A program made the translations under genes and the position numbers. The notes beneath the pieces are model-generated. The model was not told the DNA's origin and made no database searches. It saw only the letters and a program-made list of their open reading frames with translations. A stretch of DNA of 23,171 nt, taken from the IMG/VR virus record IMGVR_UViG_3300020438_003876, positions 1-23,171 of that record; one strand, 5' to 3'. This document shows, one piece after another, positions 6,816-14,254 of the stretch. Within the stretch, counting starts at the first letter, position 1. The number at the start of each line of letters is the position of its first letter. Source of the DNA: a virus.

Positions 6816-7766
6816 CTATTTTAGTAGATCAAACACCTCTATCTTTAGACGATGACTAAAATTATCTATCTCTAAAGTGTGTTGTGCGGCATCTATTGCA
6901 TCAATATCTCGGTAAAAATCAATATACTCAATAACCGCATTGTAAAAAGCCCATCGAGTCTCACCAAAAGTGCCGCTATTGTACTCTTTCCTAAACAACT
7001 CTTCTATTTTTGAGTGAACAGACTCTGCGTGCTCTCTTTTCTTTTTGGTGTTTGCTTTTTCAACTGAAGCCACGATGTTCATGGCATCTTTCCGCATTGA
7101 AGTGCCTATTGGCTTTTGTAAAGCATTAATTGAATCGGTCATGACAAGATTCCAGTTGTTTCTTAATTCAATCGCTTCTCCTGCTTCAACGCCATGGTCT
7201 TTTAGGTTTGGCGTGTGTCTTTTTCTTAAATCAAAGTCATAAACGTCAGATGAAACCCTATACACCATGTTTCTGGTGCGGTTAACGTCAAGGTTGTAAT
7301 AACAGATAGGTATTGAGCCGTCATGAGATGACATTAGGACTAAGAAGTTGTCAATTATTGATTCTGTGTCTTGTACCTTTAATGATACAGCACCAAATGA
7401 TATGGCCACAAAGAATTTCCTACCATCATCAAGAACACCGCAACTATGAAGTTTTGCTCTTTTGTTTGATCTAGCAACTATAACTTTTGCTCTTTGTAGA
7501 AGATCAAAGTTCTGAACAACTTCATATCGTTCTTTAACTACTTCCCAACTATCGCAGTGCTGTTTGTTTGGGTTTTCCCTACAGGTTACAAACCTGTTAG
7601 GCACAATAACTGTAGTATCTGAAAGTTTATCCCAAACTTTGACTGGTTCTAAAAATACAGTATAGTCTGCTCCAGCATTTGCGAGTATCTCTTCATCGGA
7701 TTGACTGCCCAATATTGGTGAGGCAAGAGATAGCCATGATTTTTTATCGTGTGTCCCCTGAACCAT
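6816..7766 (-). CDS. DUF932 phage/plasmid-like protein
   Basis: A 316-residue member of the DUF932 (TIGR03299, phage/plasmid-like) family, judged by length and the order of segments: an N-terminal GADYTVFLEPVKVWD region, VPNRFVTCRENP, then FDLLQRAKV, GRKFFVAISFGA, and a helical C-terminal half with RWAFYNAVIEYIDFYRD. The biochemical function of the family is unknown. It is common in phages and plasmids, often near recombination genes. The start at 7766 overlaps the end of the MazG-like gene by 23 bp and has GAGGAAG about nine bases upstream. Its neighbours (MazG-like, ParB-like, PAPS-reductase-like) suggest a nucleotide- or DNA-related role. Confidence 0.8.
   Translation of the reverse strand: MVQGTHDKKSWLSLASPILGSQSDEEILANAGADYTVFLEPVKVWDKLSDTTVIVPNRFVTCRENPNKQHCDSWEVVKERYEVVQNFDLLQRAKVIVARSNKRAKLHSCGVLDDGRKFFVAISFGAVSLKVQDTESIIDNFLVLMSSHDGSIPICYYNLDVNRTRNMVYRVSSDVYDFDLRKRHTPNLKDHGVEAGEAIELRNNWNLVMTDSINALQKPIGTSMRKDAMNIVASVEKANTKKKREHAESVHSKIEELFRKEYNSGTFGETRWAFYNAVIEYIDFYRDIDAIDAAQHTLEIDNFSHRLKIEVFDLLK
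6818..6823 (-). promoter_or_regulatory. Candidate -10 box TAAAAT seven bases before the zinc-finger gene
   Basis: The sequence and distance to the ATG match the promoter at 4627. No -35 hexamer is evident, and no Shine-Dalgarno precedes the gene. Confidence 0.3.
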
Positions 7767-8070
7767 GAAGTTTCTTCCTCGCTTGCCTGTCCTCTAATTT
7801 TTGAATGTTCGCTCCAGCAACATCCCTGAGTGAATAACCAAGTTCTGAGGTTAAATTAGCAAGGTACCACAGCACGTCACCGAGTTCCAACATGATGCTT
7901 TGTCGTGCATCGTCGTCCATTTCTCCTCCGTGATCACGAATAATCTTTTTTAACTTCTCTGCAACTTCTCCGGCTTCACCAACTAAGCCAAGCGTTGTGT
8001 ATAAAATGCCTAAGTCTTTTGGGTAAATTGCTGTCTCTTTTGCTGCTGCTTGATATGCATTAACGTCCAT
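7744..8070 (-). CDS. MazG-like nucleotide pyrophosphohydrolase
   Basis: A 108-residue all-helical NTP/dNTP pyrophosphatase. The metal-binding residues are visible: Glu32 and Glu35 in GEAGEVAEKLKK, and Glu62 and Asp65 in ELGDVLWYLANL, the ExxE...ExxD pattern of the family. Phage MazG-like enzymes are proposed to clear modified or excess nucleotides or lower (p)ppGpp; the substrate cannot be read from sequence. The start overlaps the ParB-like stop (TAATG), with GGAG nine bases upstream, so it is translated as part of the same operon. Confidence 0.92.
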   Translation of the reverse strand: MDVNAYQAAAKETAIYPKDLGILYTTLGLVGEAGEVAEKLKKIIRDHGGEMDDDARQSIMLELGDVLWYLANLTSELGYSLRDVAGANIQKLEDRQARKKLHGSGDTR

Positions 8071-8603
8071 TATACTTGCTCCGTGTGTCCTGTCGGTCTT
8101 TCAATGCGAATGTCTTCTCCAGAAGCAGATTCAATTGGGACCCACGCTGGAGAATAACTATGCTGTTTAATTTTTCTCATCTTAACAAGAGAACCATCCG
8201 CCAAAACATCAAACTCGTCAGAAGTCATTTCAAGTTTACGGCGCAAATCATCATACTCATATTTTCCAGAAGCGATGACTTTCTTTAACATACGGGATAA
8301 GAACTTTGCGATAACTACCCCACGAGATCTGTTGAGGTCTATATGAAGTAGCATGGCGTCAATATCATCAATATCAACCACCATAACTGGAACAGTTTTA
8401 ATTTTTTGCTCGTTAGCAACTGTCCATCTATGGTAACCATCAATTATGGTTCCGTTTGGTTGGCAAACTATTGGCGACAAAATACCATAACTAATAATTG
8501 AGTTAGTTAAACGTCGATAATCGGGTGATACCACATAAGAGGAAGACACCCACTTCGCTGGTTTTAGTTTTGACGCTTTTATTACATCTGCATGTGGTTT
8601 CAT
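8070..8603 (-). CDS. ParB-like (ParB/Srx-fold) protein, downstream member of the triad
   Basis: A 177-residue protein with an N-terminal ParB-like domain: an approach helix (RRLTNSIISYG, about 30-40), SPIVCQPNGTIIDGYHR with the DGYHR motif at 55-59, and VPVMVVDIDD (71-80). The second half is helical with no recognised HTH. The ATG at 8603 is preferred over an in-frame TTG at 8639, which would lie inside the putative -35 box and overlap the previous gene; a promoter (8611-8639) ends seven bases before this ATG. ParB-fold proteins of this class accompany PAPS-reductase-like proteins, for example IbrB with IbrA in E. coli. It is too short, and without a parA, for plasmid-type partition. Confidence 0.85.
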   Translation of the reverse strand: MKPHADVIKASKLKPAKWVSSSYVVSPDYRRLTNSIISYGILSPIVCQPNGTIIDGYHRWTVANEQKIKTVPVMVVDIDDIDAMLLHIDLNRSRGVVIAKFLSRMLKKVIASGKYEYDDLRRKLEMTSDEFDVLADGSLVKMRKIKQHSYSPAWVPIESASGEDIRIERPTGHTEQV

Positions 8604-8610
8604 AATTATT

Positions 8611-8639
8611 AGCCTATCTATTATCGTCAAGTGAGTCAA
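8611..8639 (-). promoter_or_regulatory. Leftward promoter TTGACT-17-TAGGCT, leaderless, for the ParB/MazG/DUF932 genes
   Basis: TTGACT at 8634-8639 and TAGGCT at 8611-8616 on the minus strand are 17 bp apart. The -10 ends seven bases before the ATG at 8603. It lies over the 3' end of the PAPS-reductase-like gene. The -10 keeps only the TAnnnT core. Confidence 0.5.
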
Positions 8640-9789
8640 GGCTGTTTGCGTCCATCATTTCCTGTTGCTCTTGTTTCGCAAGCAATGCCACTCGTTTGTT
8701 ATGTGATTTTGTCCTTGGTCCTACAGGGCTAGGCGTTCCATCAAATGTATTTAAAACAATTGTCCTGACAAGGTGTTCAATGGGGTATCCGTAGGGATCT
8801 TTTGCGTGTCGCTTTTTAAACTCGTGACTGAAGACCATTGCTTCTCTGTGGATACCAGGGGTTAAGATGCTGTCATTGATACAATCTTTAACACCGTTCC
8901 ACCCCTGCTCTGAATAGTGGTCAATTAGTGCCTCAACATCAAACTCACCCCATAGTCTTGTCTGTGCTTCAATTTCAGGAAAGCACCTGTAAAGCCCATC
9001 ATAGAATTCAGGCTCAGTTCTAATAACATCAGTCAATCTTCTGGCCGCAACAGAGTGCAAAGGAATACCAACTCTTTGGTTTGCCCCGCTCATTGCTGCA
9101 TAATCATAATAGGCGCAGTATTCACCATTATGTTCTTCTGTTATGAATTTCAAAACGTCGTCTGATGTCCAGTCATAAATAACTTTTGCAAACCTCATCG
9201 GTATGGCTTTAGACAACTGGAAAGGTCTGTTTATGTAGTTTTCGTGGAGTTTTTGAACAACTGTTCTGTACCTAATCATTGACTCGTTTGCCCGCACTCC
9301 AGTAACAAACGCAGTTAGTCCCTTTTTGCCTTGCATGGTGTACTCATCAATACTGTTGGGAATTGATTCCGCTGGGTCAAGCCCAAAATGCTCTGCTCTA
9401 ATTGAGTTCTCAGGAAAAGGTCTATAAAGTCTTCCCTCTGCTTCACGCATCTTGGACCAAAGTAAAACGTATTCTCGTCTACCTAAAACCCATAACTCTT
9501 GTCCTTGGGGTAAGCAGTACCACTCCATGTCAACCCAGTCGTACTCAGAGACTCTCTTAACGTAGTCTTCAATCGCTGGGGAGATCATCTCTTCGTCTCG
9601 AAAGATAACTTTAACAGGACCAAGGTCACGCTCTTCGTGAATCTCTTTCGCTAAATACAAACAAGCAGTAGAGTCTTTACCGCCACTAAACTGTATTGCA
9701 ACAGAATCAAACCTATCGTAAACATGCTTCATTCTTTGACGGGCAGCATCTACGCAGTTTATGTCTAGGAACATCCTACGTCGTGTCAT
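8614..9789 (-). CDS. PAPS-reductase-like PP-loop protein (IbrA / DndC-related family)
   Basis: A 391-residue protein with an N-type ATP pyrophosphatase PP-loop SGGKDS (residues 35-40). TGVRANESMIRYRTV and IYDWTSDDVLKFI follow, as in phosphoadenosine phosphosulfate reductase-domain proteins. A long C-terminal region is not recognised. True PAPS reductases end in an ECG(L/I)H motif, which is absent here, so sulfate reduction is unlikely. Relatives such as DndC act in DNA phosphorothioation, and IbrA works with the ParB-like IbrB. The gene is flanked on both sides by ParB-like genes, one base from the upstream one, with AGGGG five bases before the start. A role in sulfur or adenylate chemistry on DNA, RNA or nucleotides is inferred. 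Confidence 0.87.
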   Translation of the reverse strand: MTRRRMFLDINCVDAARQRMKHVYDRFDSVAIQFSGGKDSTACLYLAKEIHEERDLGPVKVIFRDEEMISPAIEDYVKRVSEYDWVDMEWYCLPQGQELWVLGRREYVLLWSKMREAEGRLYRPFPENSIRAEHFGLDPAESIPNSIDEYTMQGKKGLTAFVTGVRANESMIRYRTVVQKLHENYINRPFQLSKAIPMRFAKVIYDWTSDDVLKFITEEHNGEYCAYYDYAAMSGANQRVGIPLHSVAARRLTDVIRTEPEFYDGLYRCFPEIEAQTRLWGEFDVEALIDHYSEQGWNGVKDCINDSILTPGIHREAMVFSHEFKKRHAKDPYGYPIEHLVRTIVLNTFDGTPSPVGPRTKSHNKRVALLAKQEQQEMMDANSLDSLDDNR

Positions 9790-9790
9790 T

Positions 9791-10570
9791 TTACCCCTCT
9801 GGTGTGTGGTTTGCTATAAAGTCAAGAAGTCTTTCTGCTGTAGTTTCACCAACCCATGTACCATCATCTTTAAGCCACCTCAAAAATGAATACCATTTTG
9901 ATTGTTGCTCGGCAGAATCAAAAACTAAAGTGAACTGGATTGCCGCATTTGTAGACCCTGATGCGTTTGTAGTTGTACTGCCTTGGGCTACAATCGTATT
10001 AGTGGGTACATCTGTTGGCCTTGGAGGTTCAACTGTGTTTTCAGTTGGGCTTGGGGCAGGCCCTGTAATGTCTTCAATAATTATCTCTGGTGCTGTCCAC
10101 CCAGAGTTGTTGTCTCGTGGTTCTCTTACGAAGTCGCTCTCAATGACTTGGTTTTCAATCACCGCTACAGCAAAGTCATCCCACTCAAGAATTTCAAAAA
10201 ACTCAGTATCGCTTCCTGCTACAGCAGATATCGCTTCAAACAGCGCTTCATTATCTGTTGTACCAAGATCAGAAATTCTGTTATCTGCTAAAGCAAATGC
10301 TAAGGCATCATCAGGGTTTAAGTCCACAATAGACACAGCAATTTGTTGCCAGCCTAGATTCTTTGCTGCTTCAAGTTGGTGATTTCCAGCAATTACAAGA
10401 ATTGAACCGTCTGTATCTTCAATGGCAACGATTGGCTTTACTTGACCAAACTTGTTATATGACGCCATGATTGCTTCAACGTTTCCACGTCGAGCATTAT
10501 TTTCTAGTGGCTTTAACATGTCAACGTCTACTGCCAGTTGTTCTATGTTGTTTGCAATGTTGTGTATCAT
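9791..10570 (-). CDS. ParB-like protein with Pro/Thr linker and C-terminal small domain, upstream member of the triad
   Basis: A 259-residue protein. The ParB/Srx-like domain spans about residues 12-100: NNARRGNVEAIMASYNKFG, VIAGNHQLEAAKNLGW (59-74) and ALADNRISD (93-101). The canonical Gly-(His/Glu)-Arg is replaced by GNHQ, so catalysis or CTP binding may be changed. A Pro/Thr/Asn-rich linker (about 165-208) leads to a C-terminal domain, QFTLVFDSAEQQSKWYSFLR, like that seen in other phage ParB-fold proteins paired with methylases or nucleases. It lies between a coiled-coil gene and the PAPS-reductase-like gene with very small gaps. Confidence 0.86.
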   Translation of the reverse strand: MIHNIANNIEQLAVDVDMLKPLENNARRGNVEAIMASYNKFGQVKPIVAIEDTDGSILVIAGNHQLEAAKNLGWQQIAVSIVDLNPDDALAFALADNRISDLGTTDNEALFEAISAVAGSDTEFFEILEWDDFAVAVIENQVIESDFVREPRDNNSGWTAPEIIIEDITGPAPSPTENTVEPPRPTDVPTNTIVAQGSTTTNASGSTNAAIQFTLVFDSAEQQSKWYSFLRWLKDDGTWVGETTAERLLDFIANHTPEG

Positions 10571-10582
10571 TTATATTCTTAC

Positions 10583-10936
10583 CTAAAACTTCACTTGACT
10601 TCTTACGTTTGCTGCAATGGTTCTCAATGCATCACAAGCAGTTCTTAAAGAATGCAACTTTTCACGCTTTGCTTTTACCAGCGCTTCCGCAACTTGCGTG
10701 TCATAATACAGGTCGCTAGTCTTGTAACCCGCCCAACTCTCTTTGTTTTTCACTGCACCTTCTGCTGCGAGATATTCTTTAAACCATGCCTTTTTATATT
10801 CGGCTTCCTTAACAGCATGATCTTTTGCTAACGTCTCAAATGCTTCAGTCTCTGACTCAATCTCTTGAGTAATTCTAATAAGTTCCGACTCAACATCCAT
10901 CGGACTGATAGGCATATTTCTGTTAGCAATGTTCAT
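10583..10936 (-). CDS. Coiled-coil protein, unknown function, first gene of the ParB/PAPSR transcript
   Basis: A 117-residue, highly helical, charged protein (VESELIRITQEIESETEAFE, then KEAEYKKAWFKEYLAAEG and EALVKAKREKLHSLRTACDA). Predicted heptads run through most of its length. Similar small coiled-coil proteins are frequent in phage genomes, but no function is known to me. A strong promoter ends six bases before its ATG, making it the first gene of a likely leaderless mRNA that continues into the ParB-like, PAPSR, ParB-like, MazG-like and DUF932 genes. Confidence 0.75.
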   Translation of the reverse strand: MNIANRNMPISPMDVESELIRITQEIESETEAFETLAKDHAVKEAEYKKAWFKEYLAAEGAVKNKESWAGYKTSDLYYDTQVAEALVKAKREKLHSLRTACDALRTIAANVRSQVKF

Positions 10937-10942
10937 AGTTCT

Positions 10943-10971
10943 ATTCTAGGCCCTTTTGGTCATCTGGTCAA
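10943..10971 (-). promoter_or_regulatory. Leftward promoter TTGACC-17-TAGAAT, leaderless, for the triad operon
   Basis: TTGACC at 10966-10971 and TAGAAT at 10943-10948 on the minus strand are 17 bp apart, followed by six bases and the ATG at 10936. The -10 overlaps the stop codon of the HNH gene. No Shine-Dalgarno is present, so the transcript would begin at or next to the ATG. Confidence 0.7.
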
Positions 10972-11323
10972 GAGTCCATTCTAAGCGAACTACTTCGTCA
11001 TACCAATCAATCTTTGCTCCTGAAACGCCTCTTTCAAGCAAGTCGTCTAACCATTCTGTGCCAAGTTCTTTTTCAATCCATCTAGCCCACACTAAAGGAT
11101 TCTTGGTTTGCTTCCAATGGCATGACGCACACAAAGCAACAGCATTACGCTCGTCTGTTCTCGTGGCAGAAATACTGCGAGAAATGATATGCGCACATTG
11201 AATCTGCCCTTCATCACGAGTTTTACCACACCATCGACAAGTAAAATTATCTCTCGTCCTGACTACCAAACTGTGTAATTTTGTGGCCTTGGCTTTTGCT
11301 TGCTTTCCATAATTGGTTGGCAT
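10946..11323 (-). CDS. HNH endonuclease
   Basis: A 125-residue HNH nuclease. Zinc-binding pairs are Cys29-x2-Cys32 (CRWC) and Cys65-x2-Cys68 (CASCH). The HNH triad is probably His45 in CAHIISRS, Asn60 in ERNAVALC and His69. The N-terminus is basic (YGKQAKAKATK). The start overlaps the PhyH stop (TAATG). It is a free-standing phage HNH and could nick DNA during packaging or recombination, or be a homing enzyme. No intron or intein is evident next to it. Confidence 0.9.
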   Translation of the reverse strand: MPTNYGKQAKAKATKLHSLVVRTRDNFTCRWCGKTRDEGQIQCAHIISRSISATRTDERNAVALCASCHWKQTKNPLVWARWIEKELGTEWLDDLLERGVSGAKIDWYDEVVRLEWTLDQMTKRA

Positions 11324-12213
11324 TACAAAGGGATGTTCTGATTCAGTGGGAAATACCAGCCACCTTGTTGGTGCTGTATTGCTGGCGAAGGCATATCAGG
11401 TCTATGATTAACGCCAGAGTAATGCAGAATTGCCGTCTCTCTCCACAAGTCAGGATCATTAGGGATAGCACCACGGTGCATGAGTCGAGCGTGCCAAAGA
11501 AGGACATCTCCTTTCTTGGCTAAGAACTTTTCAACGTTTAATTCGCCTCTGTTTAGAATGTCTTCAAACATGGGCGTTAAGAAGCGCTCTGAGTACTTCG
11601 GCCATAACGGATCACGCCTTTCTGATTCTTCTAGTCGAGAAAGCGTTTTGTCTTGTGTAATAATTGGTAAAACGTGTGACCCACGAACATACTCAAATGG
11701 ACCTGAGTCTTCATGGATGTCATCAAGCGCTACCCAAATAGCCAAGTAGTGATCGTAGTTTGAATCAGGGTTAAGGTAACCATCTTGATGCCAGTTCCTT
11801 TGAGTTGACTTCCACCCAGTTAGGTTTAAGTGCACCCCCATCGGTTCACCAATCAAAGAACGCATAATGTCTTGGAGTGGACCAAATGTTGCAATGTTCA
11901 TCAAACTCGGAACTTGATAGTAAGCACATTCACCGGGGTAACCTAATGGCCTATCATGATTTACCCTGTTGTGTTGAATCCAGTCAACACGGTATGCTTC
12001 AATCAGTGGCTCTGGAATGAAGTTGTTTAGTATTACCACCCCATCTTTACGCCAATCTTTTTGCATTTGTGAAAGTGTGGATTCGTCAACTTCTTGTCTG
12101 TCCAATAAAGGCAACAGACCATCAGAAATACTTCCCGCTAAGGAGTTCATTTCATCAAGCAAGTCAGGGTGCGAATCAATTGCGTCGCCCAAAAAGTTAT
12201 CTGATCTACTCAT
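11323..12213 (-). CDS. Phytanoyl-CoA dioxygenase (PhyH)-like Fe(II)/2-oxoglutarate oxygenase
   Basis: A 296-residue double-stranded beta-helix oxygenase. The iron triad is His142-x-Asp144 (NWHQDGYLNP) and His246 (LMHRGAIPN). Arg258 (WRETAI) is the likely 2-oxoglutarate-binding residue. The DDIHEDSGPFEYVRGSH segment (about 164-180) is typical of the family. The ATG at 12213 has GGAGG six bases upstream, better than an ATG three bases earlier. The substrate is unknown: glycans, lipids, small molecules or DNA bases are possible. It lies between two HNH genes, and a second PhyH-like gene occurs at 18423 on the other strand. Confidence 0.9.
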   Translation of the reverse strand: MSRSDNFLGDAIDSHPDLLDEMNSLAGSISDGLLPLLDRQEVDESTLSQMQKDWRKDGVVILNNFIPEPLIEAYRVDWIQHNRVNHDRPLGYPGECAYYQVPSLMNIATFGPLQDIMRSLIGEPMGVHLNLTGWKSTQRNWHQDGYLNPDSNYDHYLAIWVALDDIHEDSGPFEYVRGSHVLPIITQDKTLSRLEESERRDPLWPKYSERFLTPMFEDILNRGELNVEKFLAKKGDVLLWHARLMHRGAIPNDPDLWRETAILHYSGVNHRPDMPSPAIQHQQGGWYFPLNQNIPL

Positions 12214-12706
12214 CATTATCCTCCATCCAGAAAGGCTTAGTCTTTTTTCCTGTGAACCAACTGTGTCGAACTCTTTCAGCCTCCATATAGTGAATGTCTT
12301 TATCTGCCCAAGACGGTAGATGCAATCCTACAGTTTCGGCATCTTTTGGATTGTCAGTAACACGCCTGTGGCAAGTCCGACACAAAGCAAATAAGTTTTG
12401 TCTTTCTAGTATACTACCACCTTGGGATCTGTTTATGAGTTCATGGATGTCTTGAGTCATGCGTAGTAAGGGGTTCTTGTTATTGTCAAAACCTGCCCAA
12501 ATACCACAACCGGAACAATGTGGCTCTTCTGCTAACAACTCTTCTACAATCTTACGCCGAGTAACATAAATCTCTTTCATCTTTTGAGATCGCTGTTTTA
12601 AACGAGATCGCTTCATCTGGTTATCACCACCATTTAAAGGCGTTCGCTTCAATTGGCTATCACCACGCTTCAGCGGAGTTCTTTTCATAGGCTTGCCACG
12701 CTTCAT
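12206..12706 (-). CDS. HNH endonuclease with basic repeated N-terminus
   Basis: A 166-residue protein. The first 45 residues are a Lys/Arg-rich tail made of three copies of a 12-residue unit (KRTPLKRGDSQL, KRTPLNGGDNQM, KRSRLKQRSQKM), probably for nucleic-acid contact. The HNH part has Cys64-x2-Cys67, DIHELINRS with His88 and Glu89, Asn104, and CRTCHRR with Cys109, Cys112 and His113. The ATG at 12706 forms an ATGA overlap with the glycosyltransferase stop and is preferred over a start at 12745. It overlaps the PhyH gene at its 3' end. Confidence 0.87.
   Translation of the reverse strand: MKRGKPMKRTPLKRGDSQLKRTPLNGGDNQMKRSRLKQRSQKMKEIYVTRRKIVEELLAEEPHCSGCGIWAGFDNNKNPLLRMTQDIHELINRSQGGSILERQNLFALCRTCHRRVTDNPKDAETVGLHLPSWADKDIHYMEAERVRHSWFTGKKTKPFWMEDNDE
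12609..12680. repeat. 36-bp imperfect tandem repeat inside the HNH gene
   Basis: 12609-12644 and 12645-12680 align without gaps. They encode the repeated basic 12-mer of the HNH N-terminus, and a more degraded third unit lies to their left. Confidence 0.7.
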
Positions 12707-13800
12707 CGTTTTACGTTTCTCGCTAGTTGACCAATAGTCTTCCACAGTTTAGGTGCACCGACCTTTAGGTCAAACTTCTTAACTGCACGCCATGCTTTAT
12801 CAGACTGCTCTTGTCTATAGTCTAGGTCTACTAATTTCTTCAAGAGTTTAACATAATCGCTCGGATTCTTAGCCAATTGACCAATGCCATGTTTTTCAAC
12901 TAACTCCTCGTATTGAGGAGAGTAAGATGCCACAAACGGAACCCCACCACACGCATATTCTAAACCTTTAATGTAAGACTTAGCATGATTGAATGGAATA
13001 TCTGTTAGTGGAACTATACCAGCATCAAAGGTAAACCCCTTGTGTAACTCAGTTGGTGCCAAGAATGGTGACCTAGAAACAATGCCCGCAGAAACACCAA
13101 TCTCTTTCTCAAACTGTGGTATGTGGATTGCTGGCATATGGCCAGTGTGATGCCACGTTGCAAACTTACTAATTTCTTCTGAATGCGGGCGCAATATTTC
13201 TAAATCACCACTTCTGTGTGCTGTAGAACCCATCCACCCCACAACCATTTTTTCTGCGTTGGAATGAATTCTTCTGTCCTTATACTTCTCTCTATTAACA
13301 AAGTTCGTGTGTAGTAGCGTATTCTCATTCCACTTAGAGATCTTGTTTACCAAAAAGGGAGTTGAAGCGATGACACCATCAGACTCTTCAATTATGTTTT
13401 GATACCAATTAGTGTTTTCTTGTGGGTTGGAGTTTGGGTTTGACATTTGATATGCATGATTCTTTTCACTAAGTCCCCAATACCAGTCATCAACGTCTTG
13501 TAAAACTATTTGACCTGCTGCTTGAGCGCCCTTCATATCAGGAATTACTTGCATGTGCATGTATCTTTGCATAACGATAACGTCACAGTCAAAGTAATCT
13601 TGCTCGTCCCATGTATGAATACCAAAAGTTCCGGTCATTCGATTGTGCGCTAAGATCCCAACACATGCATCATAGCCCAACTCTCTAAATCTCTGCATGT
13701 ACTGGCCTATGCGAATATGCCCAGAGCCACCCATAACAGGGCGACCCAACAAATCAACAACAGACCTTGACCAGTCGTTTGAAGCAAAACCAACTTTCAT
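12703..13800 (-). CDS. Glycosyltransferase, GT-B fold (group 1 / GT4-like)
   Basis: A 365-residue glycosyltransferase. The N-terminal Rossmann half opens with MKVGFASNDW and contains a glycine-rich acceptor loop GGSGHIRIGQYMQRF (about 24-38). The C-terminal nucleotide-sugar half has VVGWMGSTAHRSGDLEIL and the donor-site helix KSYIKGLEYACGGVPFVAS. The nucleotide sugar and acceptor are unknown. Phage enzymes of this kind modify DNA bases, capsids or host surface glycans. The start lies one base after the stop of the coiled-coil gene and only a weak Shine-Dalgarno is seen. It sits in the same operon as the recombination genes. Confidence 0.85.
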   Translation of the reverse strand: MKVGFASNDWSRSVVDLLGRPVMGGSGHIRIGQYMQRFRELGYDACVGILAHNRMTGTFGIHTWDEQDYFDCDVIVMQRYMHMQVIPDMKGAQAAGQIVLQDVDDWYWGLSEKNHAYQMSNPNSNPQENTNWYQNIIEESDGVIASTPFLVNKISKWNENTLLHTNFVNREKYKDRRIHSNAEKMVVGWMGSTAHRSGDLEILRPHSEEISKFATWHHTGHMPAIHIPQFEKEIGVSAGIVSRSPFLAPTELHKGFTFDAGIVPLTDIPFNHAKSYIKGLEYACGGVPFVASYSPQYEELVEKHGIGQLAKNPSDYVKLLKKLVDLDYRQEQSDKAWRAVKKFDLKVGAPKLWKTIGQLARNVKR

Positions 13801-13801
13801 T

Positions 13802-14254
13802 TTAGAAATCCCACTTACCCTCTAGGGCCTTGTACAGTCGATTATCACCTTCAGACAAAACCAACTCATTATCTGCATGCCACTGCTTATGAGCCAAAAT
13901 AGCGTCTCGCAAAAAGTGAACTAACTTTGTATCTGGGTCTGGCTCATGTCCTAATAGAATCATGCGATCAACTTCTGCTAGTTTCTTTTCGGCGTGGAAT
14001 CTGAAGCGATTTGCCTTAACCCGTCTTTCGTTGATGGACGCAGCAGGGTCAGAATCAAAATCGGGGTACGCAGAGCGTAACTCTGATGCCTCAGACTCTA
14101 ATTCTTTAATTTGTTCTGACACCGTTTCAATAATGATAAGCAAACTGTCACGCCAAACTTCTTTGTGCGCCATCAAGTACTGCTTGTCTTCAGAAGACGT
14201 TTTGTTTTTGATATCTTCTGAAACTAAAATTTCAAAATCCTTCATCCGTCCCAT
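13802..14254 (-). CDS. Coiled-coil protein, unknown function
   Basis: A 150-residue charged helical protein, with long amphipathic helices (SEQIKELESEASELRSAYPD and NRFRFHAEKKLAEVDRMILL). The ATG at 14254 is chosen because it overlaps the nuclease stop (TGATG) and has GGAG six bases upstream; an earlier in-frame start at 14275 has neither. Its place immediately after the Fe-S nuclease suggests a DNA-metabolism accessory role, but no family is recognised. Confidence 0.75.
   Translation of the reverse strand: MGRMKDFEILVSEDIKNKTSSEDKQYLMAHKEVWRDSLLIIIETVSEQIKELESEASELRSAYPDFDSDPAASINERRVKANRFRFHAEKKLAEVDRMILLGHEPDPDTKLVHFLRDAILAHKQWHADNELVLSEGDNRLYKALEGKWDF

Noticed and set aside
8604-8639. 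Upstream TTG start for the ParB-like gene at 8070-8603
   Set aside because: It would overlap the previous gene, has no Shine-Dalgarno and lies within the putative -35 box; the ATG at 8603 fits the leaderless promoter pattern.
12609-12680. Short repeats considered as a CRISPR array
   Set aside because: The units are contiguous without spacers and encode a repeated basic peptide inside the HNH gene. No CRISPR array is seen anywhere in the window.
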